From contig JAGMUV010000024.1 of NCBI GenBank assembly GCA_020744425.1, positions 682,001-746,000 on the forward strand: a stretch of 64,000 nt of DNA, in the 5' to 3' direction. Shown in pieces: positions 11,026 to 20,792 of the stretch. The first letter of the stretch is position 1. Each line of letters starts with the position of its first letter. The notes below the pieces were generated by a model, which searched no databases, was not told the DNA's origin, and was given only the letters and a program-made list of their open reading frames with translations. The stretch is from Dactylonectria macrodidyma (taxonomy: Eukaryota > Ascomycota > Sordariomycetes > Hypocreales > Nectriaceae). Position numbers and translations under genes: made by a program.

Positions 11026-12147
11026 ATGTCGTTACCACAGATCGCCAAACTTGTTTGTTTCTTTGCTGTCCTCTCGGTAGATATCGGCGTTCATCTAACA
11101 CTGGCCGTGATCCGAAGCACTTTTCCTGGGGGAAAGCCGTGGCCGGCATGGAGCCTTCAGCAAACTCTGAGGATACGCATGACCAAGTCTCTCTTGCGAT
11201 GGGTCTCAACTCTTCGACTTGTTGACCCGCTATCTCTTGAGGCGGGGTCCGAAGGCGACAGATTCTGTCTGCTTCCCCCAGCAGCGAGGAGGTTCTACGT
11301 TGGACCGATGCAAGATCCCGACGTTCGACCTCAGACCATCGGGGGCACTTGGACTCCAGAATCTCCACGGAACTATGTATCGGGCAGACAGAATGAATTG
11401 AAGGTTGTCTTGCACTTTCACGGTGGTGCCTACGTCATAGGTAACGGTCGAGATAGCGACACCGGTTATCTAGCCGAGAACTACCTCAAGTACGGGGGAT
11501 TCACACACGTTTTTACCCCTCAGTATCGACTGGCTACTGCTCCCCAAGGAAGATTCCCTGCCGCTCTACAAGACTCCCTGTCGGCGTACATGTACCTGGT
11601 GAACACTTTGAAAATATCGCCGAAACAAATTGTTGTCGGGGGGGACTCAGCTGGGGGGAATATCGTCATGGCCCTGTTGCGATACATTTTCGATCATGGT
11701 GAAGAGCTGGGCATTCCTTGGCCTACTGCCGTTCTGCTTTGGTCCCCTTGGACTTCCATCACTGCATCAACCAACGTCAAAAACATTCGAGCCTCGCCCA
11801 GCTATCCCACCGACTACATCCATGAGAACTTTCCCCTGTGGGGAGTACACGGGCTGACCGGAGACGGAAGGATCTCACCGCGCAACCCTTACTTATCCCA
11901 CGGAGATGGGCATGGTTTCAAGAGCCCAGCTCCGATATGGGTCAACACCGGTAAACTCGAGGTTCTATACAACGACAACAGTGGCTTTGTCGACACATTT
12001 AGGAGAGCCGGGACTGAGATTGATTGGGACGTGGATGAAAACTGCCCACATGACATTGGGCTCATGGGTCAGAAGTTGAAGTTTGAGAAAGAAGCTGTGG
12101 CAGCGACTAAGAGAGCGGGGAAATTTGTCGCCCGTCATTGTTTCTGA
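11026..12147 (+). CDS. Alpha/beta-hydrolase, HSL-like esterase
   Basis: Intronless 373-residue protein. It has a hydrophobic N-terminus (about 6-30) that may anchor it to membranes, the oxyanion motif HFHGGA (130-135), the nucleophile elbow GGDSAGG with Ser208, a likely acid in LEVLYNDN, and a C-terminal CPHDIG supplying the catalytic His. This is the hormone-sensitive-lipase arrangement, which hydrolyses carboxylic esters. It follows the BVMO and receptor on the same strand. Cleaving the ester made by a BVMO is the standard next step in ketone breakdown; that link is inferred from context. Confidence 0.88.
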   Translation: MSLPQIAKLVCFFAVLSVDIGVHLTLAVIRSTFPGGKPWPAWSLQQTLRIRMTKSLLRWVSTLRLVDPLSLEAGSEGDRFCLLPPAARRFYVGPMQDPDVRPQTIGGTWTPESPRNYVSGRQNELKVVLHFHGGAYVIGNGRDSDTGYLAENYLKYGGFTHVFTPQYRLATAPQGRFPAALQDSLSAYMYLVNTLKISPKQIVVGGDSAGGNIVMALLRYIFDHGEELGIPWPTAVLLWSPWTSITASTNVKNIRASPSYPTDYIHENFPLWGVHGLTGDGRISPRNPYLSHGDGHGFKSPAPIWVNTGKLEVLYNDNSGFVDTFRRAGTEIDWDVDENCPHDIGLMGQKLKFEKEAVAATKRAGKFVARHCF

Positions 12148-13502
12148 TCTGATGTCTAGATTGAGATTTCTGAACCTGTTAACCCATCCATTGAGATAGA
12201 CCAGGCTATAAGGTTCAAGTCGCGGAGGGAAGCACTTGCAAATGATCCCGTACAAGTTAGTTGTCTATCTCCTATCACTTCACAAGTATGACATAAAAAA
12301 AATATGGGTGTTTGAATTTTACTTCATGTAGTTTCTTGAGCAACCCTGTTTTGGTAGAGGCGGTCTCTGTCGTGATGCTAGTTCTACTGATGTGAATAGG
12401 TATTCAGTCCAGTGGCAAATTTACTGCGCAACCACTGGCTTGCCCCTGCTTCAAGGGAGACCATGGGTTTGCGTCTGTGTAATCAGGCCGCCTAGTACCT
12501 CTGCAAGTTTGACTTTGTAAAGAACATTGAGACATTTCCCTCCGTACCATCAACACGTTAGTCCAGTTCTGACCAGACCTTAATCTTACACACTAGCTAT
12601 AGGCAAAAGTCTTTTAAGTGTTTCCACCTAAATAACTCGTCAGATTCTTCTTCCAGATCGAGTACAGGAGTCGGATCGTTTCTATGTTAAGGCTCGAATG
12701 TCGTTGCCATGCTTCTAGCCGTCCCTGTGCCATGGTCACTGCGGGCGAGGAACCCCAATGGCAGTAACAATTCTGACGTCAAGCTCGGCGCGCGCTATTT
12801 CGGAATAGGAAATAAGTTTCCGGGAGGATGCGCTTCAAAGGTCACGCGCGTACGGACTGTAGATATTAATAAGTCGGGTCGTTAGCAGTTTGAGCAGACT
12901 TCTTAGCATTGGACTAGCCCGGATCTAGCAAGATGTCTCCGGAACCCCGCCCACAGCGACCTAATCCTTGACTTCAATCACTTAACGTAGGTATGGGATT
13001 ATTCGACGTGGTTTCGCTACAATTCATCGAAACACATCCACATAAGCTCGCTCGCTTCTAGACCAATATTGCGGCGACATAGGCCCGTTTTTAGGCTCGA
13101 TCCATCAACTTACCCTATACCATCGTATGAACGAACATCAATGGCACCCCCGACCGTACCAAGTATGAGAAACAACAGTGAGATTAGATCTTGATCAGAT
13201 GTGAGCAATGTCCATAGTTGGACCTCGGTACGGCAAGCACATGGTAGAGTATGCCACCACAAGTACCGGATCGACAGGATATTCGGCAGCTGGGACGGTC
13301 CGAGCAGAAACCTTAGATAAGGCCGTTTTTTTTGGTCATGACATCTCGGGTTCCTTTTATTCCACTCCTTCACTTGGATAATAATGTAGAAGTCTTCTAG
13401 CATTTTACTACCCCAGATAACCAATTTTACCCCAGCGCCACAACTCTCCTTCTTATTGACAACTCAAGTTTCCCACGCAACGCTCGATCGCTTACCGAAG
13501 AA
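12148..13502. other. Intergenic, no gene recognised
   Basis: About 1.35 kb with only short, unconvincing open frames (for example 13110-13424 minus). It includes the 3' flank of the hydrolase and the promoter of the lipocalin-like gene. Confidence 0.45.
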
Positions 13503-14140
13503 ATGGCAGCTCCTGCGTCCAAGACTATTGAGGATCTCAATGGGAGATGGACAGTGGTAGGTAGTAGACTGGGCTCCGCCTTCTTCAATGCCGAAATTCT
13601 TCTGACATTGTTTCCCTCTTTTCTTTAAAGAACAAAAGTCTGTCAGACAGCATTGACCCGGTGCTTGTCTTGCAAGGCATTTCTTTTTTGACACGCTCAG
13701 CCATACGGATGGCCAATGTCACCTGCAATTTGAAGCAATATACTGGTCACCCAGAACCTCCAACCACAGCTGAAGGCGAGGTGACCTATTTGGAAAGCAT
13801 CCAAACAGCATCGGGGCTCAAGGGATCCAAAGATGTCCGCTGTCTGGATAACCGACCTCGGGATCAAACTGATTGGCTCTATGGTACTACTGCTAATCAA
13901 AGTCGTTGGGCTACGCTTGAGGATATTTGTGATCAATTCCTCAGAGATGGCTGGCTTGAAGAGGTTGAAGGTAAAACACTTATCCTCACGTTTTCGAAGA
14001 ACGCCGGCTACGGATGGACAGCTACGCAGGTGAATGGGTTCCAGATAATAAATGGCGAGAGGCGTTACTGCACACGAAGCGTGGTTGAAAGTGATGGTAA
14101 AAGAGCGGAGATTCGGTTGGTCTTTGATTATGTGTCTTAA
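13503..14140 (+). CDS. Lipocalin-like small protein, uncharacterised fungal family
   Basis: Two exons, 13503-13556 and 13631-14140 (187 aa); the 74-nt intron has GTAGGT and TTTAAAG ends. The N-terminus has LNGRWTV, the G-x-W signature usual at the first strand of lipocalin-like barrels, spliced onto NKSLSDSIDPVLVLQGISF. The remainder alternates hydrophobic and polar residues and carries several Trp, as in a beta-barrel. There is no signal peptide. I recall such NKSLSD...LQG proteins recurring in fungal secondary-metabolism clusters, where they may bind or isomerise small hydrophobic molecules, but I cannot assign a reaction. It lies 1.4 kb downstream of the hydrolase and may or may not belong to that cluster. 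Confidence 0.72.
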
Positions 14141-14578
14141 CCTTGACCTAGCCGTGGCATTTTGTTGTACCTAGTTCCCCATCGACCATTTTTGACATAA
14201 AGAGACTTGGTTCGCTTGCAACATGTGCAAGCCTTACACCGCAGCGCTGGTGAAAAGGAAGCCGGTATGAATCCCGCTCGGTTATGAAGCCTAAAAGACT
14301 GATATGAAGTTTAACTAATATTAAAATAGTAGCTATTTAAAAATTACAATTCTTTTTCAAAATAAGTATTTTTGACTATAATTTCTTAAAGCTAACTACT
14401 TATAACCTACGATAGATACAATACAAATTGAGGTAAGAGTGTGTAGTAAATAATATAGTAGTACGTAGTGGAAATGTGGCTAAGCGCTCAATTTTAATCG
14501 GCTATGTATCAATAAACACTGCTACTCTACCAGTGGGGAAGCGAGGCAAGAAAAATAAACCGTAGTAAAATTCTGAGG
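14141..14578. other. AT-rich convergent intergenic stretch
   Basis: This separates two genes pointing at each other. It is markedly AT-rich at 14300-14470 and has no open frame of note. It may hold both polyadenylation regions. Confidence 0.4.
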
Positions 14579-15628
14579 CTACTCATCTGTGGGGTTTCCA
14601 GGCATATGCCACTGATCGCCCACCCTGAAACCTGTAGGAAATGGATCAGTTGGATCTAGAACAATCTGCTTGTAGCTAGTGATCCAAGCACGTCCCTCTA
14701 CAGTTGGGAGTACAGCCTCGTATTCTCCAACCTTGGTCGTTCCGCGAATGTGGCTCACGAATTCGGTTCCGATGATGCTTTGGTGCCGGAACTTTTCACC
14801 AACTTGAAGTTGTCCTCGGGCGTGGAGTTGGGCCAGCCTGGCGCAAGTTCCTGTGCCACAAGGGCTACGGTCAAACCGCCCTGGGGAAACAACAACGGTA
14901 TTCTTTGCGATCTTTCCGTCGACTGCATCCTGCATTGGCTCTGTGATGACAATGTTGGTGATGCCCCGGATGCCTGGGTTGTCGGGATGGACTGGCTCGA
15001 ACTGAGCTGCCGCTGCAAGCTTGACTCGCTGTCCTAGCTCCACTAGTTTCGGGCCTTGCTTGTTGTCGATGGAAACGCCCAAGGATTCAGCTTTCACGAT
15101 AACGTACCACATGCCGCCCCAGACCACATCAACAGGAACGGCACCGAGACCGGGCACATCAACCTGCAAGTCTAGCTTCACCACAAAAGCCGGGACGTTA
15201 TCGAAAGAGACGGACTTGCATTTTCCTCCCTCACATTTAGCTGTCACGCCGACTAGACCTGCAGCGGTATCGAGGTTGATGTTGGTGATGGGTTCCTTCA
15301 TAGGAATCATACCAGTCTCGAGCAAGACTGTAGTCGTGCATATGGTGTTGGAGCCACTCATGTGGGCATACTCTTCACTCTCCATGATCAAGAAGCCAGC
15401 ATCTGCCCTGGGGTCGCAAGGTGGCAGAACCAAGTTGGTGTTCATAGATGATCGGCCACGAGGCTCGTTGAGTAACAATGATCGCAAGTCATCGCCCTTT
15501 GTCAGGAAATGGACGAGTTTGTCGTACATTGTTTTGCCTGGTACATTTAGGACGCCGCCAATGATGACGTCTCCTACCTCGCCTTCAGCGTGGCAGCCGA
15601 CGATGGATATGGTTCTTCGGGATTTCAT
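14579..15628 (-). CDS. Proline racemase superfamily enzyme (hydroxyproline epimerase/dehydratase-like)
   Basis: The start is the ATG at 15628 (MKSRRTISIVGCHAEGE), giving 349 residues without introns. Family hallmarks are HAEGEVGDV near the N-terminus, NEPRGRSSMNTN (54-65), and the second-half catalytic site DRSPCGTGTC with Asp253 and Cys257. At the first catalytic position, where racemases have Cys in MCG(H/N), this protein has Ser91 (HMSGSNTIC). Ser/Cys members are known as trans-3-hydroxyproline dehydratases and/or 4-hydroxyproline epimerases rather than true proline racemases. It is likely a cytosolic enzyme of hydroxyproline (collagen or plant cell-wall) catabolism. Exact substrate is not determined by sequence. 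Confidence 0.88.
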   Translation of the reverse strand: MKSRRTISIVGCHAEGEVGDVIIGGVLNVPGKTMYDKLVHFLTKGDDLRSLLLNEPRGRSSMNTNLVLPPCDPRADAGFLIMESEEYAHMSGSNTICTTTVLLETGMIPMKEPITNINLDTAAGLVGVTAKCEGGKCKSVSFDNVPAFVVKLDLQVDVPGLGAVPVDVVWGGMWYVIVKAESLGVSIDNKQGPKLVELGQRVKLAAAAQFEPVHPDNPGIRGITNIVITEPMQDAVDGKIAKNTVVVSPGRFDRSPCGTGTCARLAQLHARGQLQVGEKFRHQSIIGTEFVSHIRGTTKVGEYEAVLPTVEGRAWITSYKQIVLDPTDPFPTGFRVGDQWHMPGNPTDE

Positions 15629-16061
15629 GGTAACAAGTAGGAATAGTTCCAATTAGGGTGGGCATTTGGGTGACGTGACTGATTCAGGCGAGAAACTTGT
15701 CACTATAAATACCCAATCGACATAGAAAGTATGGAATCAACTGCTCAGTCTGATAAGCTTCTGGGCAAGTAATTCCGGCGAATGCGTCAGGGTCTCCACG
15801 TTTGTCGGGATGGCCTGCCTACTCTGTTACTACCTACCACAGGTAAATATCCTTCACGAGCAAGTTAAATACATGAGCGAGTTTGACAAAATCCTTCAAC
15901 CATTCCTCTTTTAATTTAATTAATAATTTATTAATGGCAATTAGAGCACTCAGGTGGCCTAGAATAAAGGATTGACCCATGTGGCAACCCACCTTTCACT
16001 AACGTAAGGTTGGTGTTTTTCAGAGTCGGCAATGTTAACAGATCTTATAGCCGACCCCCCG
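15629..16061. other. Intergenic
   Basis: Promoter side of the proline-racemase-family gene. An AT-rich run lies at 15909-15937. No gene is seen. Confidence 0.4.
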
Positions 16062-16400
16062 CATCCTTTTGTGCCGATACTCTTCTACCGCGACCCTAAC
16101 TTCGTTGACCGCGGAGACATTCTTAATTGTAGGTCGGCCACCTAGTCTATGCTCTTTGCCGAGTAGTCGCATCGTTTTAGTGGGCCTCGGTTGCGTTAGG
16201 TTTGTCACAGTTGAAATACTCCAGTATGTGGACAGCTGGTTATCTAACGAATAAGATAGCAAACCGCTTATATTCTTAATAGTGCAGACGATCTTCATGT
16301 GTTGTACGGCGCAACCGGAACTACAAATGATACGCCCCCTTTAGCAGCCTACGTCTCGGCTCTTCAGTTTACCAATGCTATGACCATGCCGAACTATGGA
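16062..16400 (+). pseudogene. NB-ARC (NLR) gene relic
   Basis: Three short plus-strand pieces in different frames read like successive parts of a fungal NB-ARC domain. They are FVPILFYRDPNFVDRGDIL (the linker before the P-loop), LPSSRIVLVGLGCV (a P-loop strand with the GGVGKS motif already lost), and ILNSADDLHVLYG followed by NDTPPLAAY (Walker-B-like LDNADD region). Between the second and third pieces about 60 residues of the domain appear deleted. No intact N-terminal effector or C-terminal repeats are visible nearby. This is a heavily decayed NLR fragment. Confidence 0.6.
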
Positions 16401-16550
16401 CAGCTTCCACTGGGGCGAAAGCCAAATCGTGAAGTTTCATCTGGCCCCGATCATATGTCGGCATGTCACCCAAGTGTATTTCTTCGGCCATCAGTATATG
16501 TCATTTAGCAGAAATGGCTTGACGGGCAGCTGTGCACCCTGCGCTAGAGC

Positions 16551-17085
16551 CTAACCGAGGGAAAACATGAGCTTCCCCCCCTGCAGAACAAATCTTGGCC
16601 ACCAGATCCGGCCCTTGTCCATCGGGTAGAAGAAGCCGCTTCCCGTGGTGGAGAACTCGAGCTTGTCGACTGGCCTCGTGTTTGCTGGATCGGACATGTC
16701 GAAAAAGATGTCTTGCAAAGTGTATTTCTGATCGTCTGGTTTGGTAGCGGGTAGGCGAGTGCTTGCTCTCTGGCCAGCAAATAGGCCTTCAATATCTACG
16801 ACGAGGTCGCCATTGCTCAGCTGGAATTTCGGTGCGCTTTCTTGGTCGTTCACCAGCACGAGGTCTGCCTCGTCGCCGTCCTTTGCGACCTTGACCCATT
16901 TTCCGTTGGCTCTCGTCATCAGGAGCTACGACCTGCAAGTGAAAGTTGTCGTCGATGCTGATTGCTTTCCCTTCCAGCTGCAGCGCGACGAGGAGGTCGC
17001 CCTTCTTGTTGAACTTTGGATCGCGCATGGCAAAGTCGTCCGCGTCGGAGAAGATGAGCTTGTTGGTCGCTGCAGACTTAGGCAT
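16551..17085 (-). pseudogene. Hypothetical protein with a frameshift
   Basis: ATG at 17085 opens MPKSAATNKLIFSDADDFAM and runs about 58 codons to near 16912. The evident continuation (RANGKWVKVAKDGDEADLVL to MFSLG, stop at 16551) is in another frame. One extra nucleotide near 16908-16916, or two missing, separates the halves, and no intron of usable length fits. Intact length would be about 178 residues, apparently a cytosolic beta-rich protein with no signal peptide. The C-terminal half has good coding character, so the shift may be recent or a sequencing error. Family not recognised. Confidence 0.5.
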
Positions 17086-19469
17086 GCCATCTTCTCCTCA
17101 CTCCCCTTCTCACCCCGCCCCCTCCCCCCCGGTTTCGAGTAACTGCATACTTAAGGATGCCGTCTCACCACTCCTTTCCTCTTCCTCCCTCAGATCCTTC
17201 CTACCTCCCCAAGCACGAGATCTAACTCTCGTATATCCCAGCCCTTACAAGAAATAATTTCTATCATTGTTCAACCACTCCTACCATCTACGCTTCTTCC
17301 TTCACGGAGGGACCAAACTGCGAGCATGAGAGCACGAAAAAAGGTGCGCGGCTCAACAAAGACATGGACCCATGGAGACGCCGTGATAGAGAGGGCCGAA
17401 CGAAGAGGTGCCACCAACGATCGATCAAAGATCGATCCTCACGCGGTCTGCAGGAAGCTCAGGCTAAAGAGAGTTTTGGTGTATGCCCGAGACCTTCAAA
17501 TATGGCATTCGTAACTAATTTGATAGTCTAGATCTAGCCTCCCAAGGTCCCGACTACCTGGGGTACCTTATCTTGACGGTCCACCAGCGGAAAATTAGTC
17601 CGAATATCAACAGCATTCAGCCGTCACCTTATTCGTCAGCAGAACATTACTGCGCTGCCTGCCAGTGCTGCCTGAGACTTATCACGTGCCCGCCCCTCTG
17701 ATTACAGCTGGCAACACCCTGCTGGTTGTCATAGCTACCATCAGTACCACGCCATCCGTTCCAGGTTCTGATCCGCTCGGCCAATGCTCATGCGTATAAG
17801 AACTTGGCCCCAGAAACCTGAAGTCCAACGTCTCTGGTCAAGTCACAGGGGCCCAAACTAATGCACGTTGGATATTGGTCGAGCTCCTTCGGAGTAGCTG
17901 GCCAACTAGATTGTCCGTACGAGTCCCGCCGTGGATGCGGAACGGCCCACTGTGTGTCATTCGTGGGTTAGTTGACCTCACCGGCATAAATATGTCTTGT
18001 GGCTGGTCTAGAGGATTCAGTTTCTGAAGATGCAAAACGAACACCTTGAGCCTCTGGAGCCTTAGACCAACATCGCCAACGGCAGACCCGTTAGACCTGA
18101 GCATCGATATGTGGCCGGGGATTGCCACCTTGATCAAAGAAATGTCCGTTCGGGTGTGGCAATGTTCTGATGACTGTTGGGCTGATGTGCCTCGAGGCGA
18201 TCTCGTCAATGGTCATCCGTCCTCGTCTGTCGCTCTTGCGTCAAATAGCGAACTTGAAGCAACCTGGGTGACTCGCGCGTCATTGTCCGCCATAGCCGCT
18301 CGCGATATTTCCAGTAGCTGTCCCTGCGAATGAACACCTAAAGGCGGGGTGACCCTAACGTTCTTAGTACACGGAATATGCAGTGTCAATATATCGCTGT
18401 ATTCACAACGGATCAGCCTATCAGGTCAGAATCGCCCACAGACAGTTTCTCAGGGCGTTTAGGACTATATCCTGTCGTTTGAGGAGGCGTGTACCTGGGC
18501 GGCGAAGATCTTTGACTGACGTCGCAGGCTGCTTCTCTAACCCCGAAATATTGGGTCCCGAGACCATTTTTCGAGGTCGGGGTCCGGGTCCTCGGCCACC
18601 TTGCGAGAACTTAAGACGCTACCGAAGAAGGAGCACATTCGGCGGAAAGTCGTGGTACGGCCGTGGCACTTGGGGTCGGGCTCCGCGATAGGTGGGTATG
18701 AGTTCGAGGCTTTGCTTGCCTCAGTCTAGCGCCGTGCTTCTCAGCTTCGCTTCCCGTCAAGAACTGGACGAGGAGTGCTGTTAGGCTCTCCCAGCTAACT
18801 AAGCTCCATTGAACCAGGCCAACAAAGATCGTCCAGTCGGCCAAGTAGCGAGCGCCGAGTGCCATAAATGTTTTGGGGGTTAACCACCGTACTGAGCATA
18901 TTCGATAAGAGACCGACGGGCGATACCAACTGTAAGGAAAACACCGAAGTTAGTCACATGGCTAGAAAGCGGTGTTCTTGACTGAACGCGTTTTCGGGAG
19001 TGCGATCAACCTACAAGCGCGATAATGGTACGTATCTTGATAAATTTAGCCGTTTTGTATTGGGATGCTGCCGCGTCGTTGTTCCCGATCGCAAGTTTTA
19101 ACCTCACCTTAGCCAAAGTTAGTCGGGCGCTGGCTTGAAATGGGTGGTACTAACATGCATTCACTGATTCTTGTGGTGGACATAAGTAGGAGTGGGGATG
19201 AGGCCTAATAACCCAAACCCTACCTCTGACCTGGTTATAGGAAGACAGCAAATGTTGTATTACCGCAGGAATATAGGAGGAGAGCAAGAGCGTGAACATT
19301 GAAGATATACGGACTGCCCAGCAGCTTAGCCTTCTGGCTGAACTTCGAGCATTCGCGTCTGTCTTTATCGAGGGTAGAGACACCCCGTCTAGTACATGCG
19401 CAAGAACTGCACATTAACTTAGTGGTATAATCGAAGAGGTCTTGAGTTTTCTTTTCCAATGTTTAGACA
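17086..19469. other. 2.4-kb stretch without a recognised gene
   Basis: A CT-rich run (17085-17130) borders the start of the frameshifted gene. Open frames at 17838-18209 (minus), 18046-18333 (plus), 18383-18691 (plus) and 18611-18865 (minus) overlap one another and resemble nothing I recognise. It may contain relics too decayed to read. Confidence 0.4.
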
Positions 19470-20384
19470 TCACGGTTTGACGATCGGCTGCTGGAACTCC
19501 AAGACAGTGCCGGCTACCTCCCCCGTCCAGGTCTTGAGCAAGTTGTCGACATCCGCGTCGCTTTGGAAGTCATACTCGAATAGCTTCCCGGCAAACTTGG
19601 AAGGGTCGATTACCCTTCGGCGGTCTTCGGCCGCCGTTCTCGTGCGGAGGTAGTGCAGCGGATAAGGGCCGCCAGCGGTCCGAGCAGACGCTTGAATGTC
19701 GCACTGGATGGGGCCTGAATGGCGGATAACCGTGGCAAACTGCATCTCGGAGGGTATTCCACGTTCGGCCGAGGAGTTCTCCTCGACCGTCCAGACGCAA
19801 GTAGTTCTCCGCGGGGTGCCCCGCGGGGTACCCACGACGGTGAAAGCGTGTTCCACCTCCTTTGTCATCTCGTTCTGAACCGAAGGAGTTGCTCCGACCT
19901 CTACGAGACCGCTGCCCGTGAGCTGGAGCGGAAACTTCATACCCCAGCCAATCTTTCTGGAGCTTTTGTTACAGCCACCGAATGACTTGTGAGGAGCATA
20001 GGCCCGGATTTCGAGGGGATTCGCCGGGCCGCTGCTCTGATTCGCATACTGGGACGGAGGCTGTGCCGGCTTGGGCTCGGAGAACCTGCAAGTAATGACG
20101 ACACTTTGGAATCGTCTTCGCAGCCCTGGATGGAAGTATGCGTGCCAGACAAACATCGTCTGGCCCGGCTTTACCACTTGGATGGTCGATGCCTCCACAG
20201 ATAGGTACGATCGCCCGCTATCATGGGAACCTGCCTGTATGTTCGTGGCCGTGGTGTGTTCAAGTATGCCTTGTGGTAAAGAATCTTCGGAGCCGGCGGC
20301 TACTCTGGAGGTGGAATTCCCGAGTTGTGCATTCTTAACAGGATCGTATTCGAGCTCGATGGTGAAGGTAATACCGTCCGCCAT
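19470..20384 (-). CDS. Uncharacterised, probably beta-rich protein divergent from TPR-CHAT gene
   Basis: The start is the ATG at 20384 (MADGITFTIELEYDP), giving 304 residues. There is no signal peptide or membrane segment. The sequence alternates hydrophobic and polar residues through much of its length (ITFTIELEYD, QSVVITCRFSEP, HAFTVVGTPRG, CVWTVEENSS, MQFATVIRHSG, IQCDIQASART), as in beta-sandwich proteins, with a Gly/Ser/Pro-rich middle (about 117-140). I do not recognise a named domain. It is divergent from the TPR-CHAT gene with 408 bp between the ATGs, so shared regulation and a functional pair (protease with target, inhibitor or sensor) are plausible but inferred. An extra upstream exon cannot be excluded. 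Confidence 0.65.
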   Translation of the reverse strand: MADGITFTIELEYDPVKNAQLGNSTSRVAAGSEDSLPQGILEHTTATNIQAGSHDSGRSYLSVEASTIQVVKPGQTMFVWHAYFHPGLRRRFQSVVITCRFSEPKPAQPPSQYANQSSGPANPLEIRAYAPHKSFGGCNKSSRKIGWGMKFPLQLTGSGLVEVGATPSVQNEMTKEVEHAFTVVGTPRGTPRRTTCVWTVEENSSAERGIPSEMQFATVIRHSGPIQCDIQASARTAGGPYPLHYLRTRTAAEDRRRVIDPSKFAGKLFEYDFQSDADVDNLLKTWTGEVAGTVLEFQQPIVKP

Positions 20385-20792
20385 CTCGAGCGAGGAGCCT
20401 TGCACGCCCACCTCCCTCGGGGAACACAAGTATTCGATGAGAGGTCTGGCTGATCCGTGTAAAGACAGATGCCACGCACTCAGAGGGCGCGTTTTTTTCT
20501 GGAGGTTGAACCAATAGCATCAGAAGCGCCTCAAGGGCGAGGTTCAGTTCCACGAAGAGCCAGCGGAATAATGATGATGCGGATTTCCGCCTCAGCCACC
20601 TGCAGGCAGTCTAGACTAGGTATAGGTACCTCAGGTCCCTTGGTACGGAGCAGGTATTGATGCCCAGGTGGTCTCAGGCAGCGATCGACGTGGGGATTCT
20701 TCTGAGTGCCCGAGCTGGAGTCAGACCGGGCCTTCCTGCTCCCCACTTAGACACAACCACCCACAATCTTTCAACATTATTTGCAGCACGTC
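20385..20792. promoter_or_regulatory. Divergent promoter between partner gene and TPR-CHAT gene
   Basis: The 408-bp gap separates two head-to-head ATGs. No TATA-like or known operator site stands out. Confidence 0.4.

Noticed and set aside
14750..15656. Plus-strand open frames antisense to the proline-racemase-family gene
   Set aside because: The minus strand encodes a clear enzyme with catalytic motifs; these are its shadow.
17838..18333. Overlapping open frames on both strands
   Set aside because: Neither resembles a family and each overlaps the other; left as unassigned sequence.
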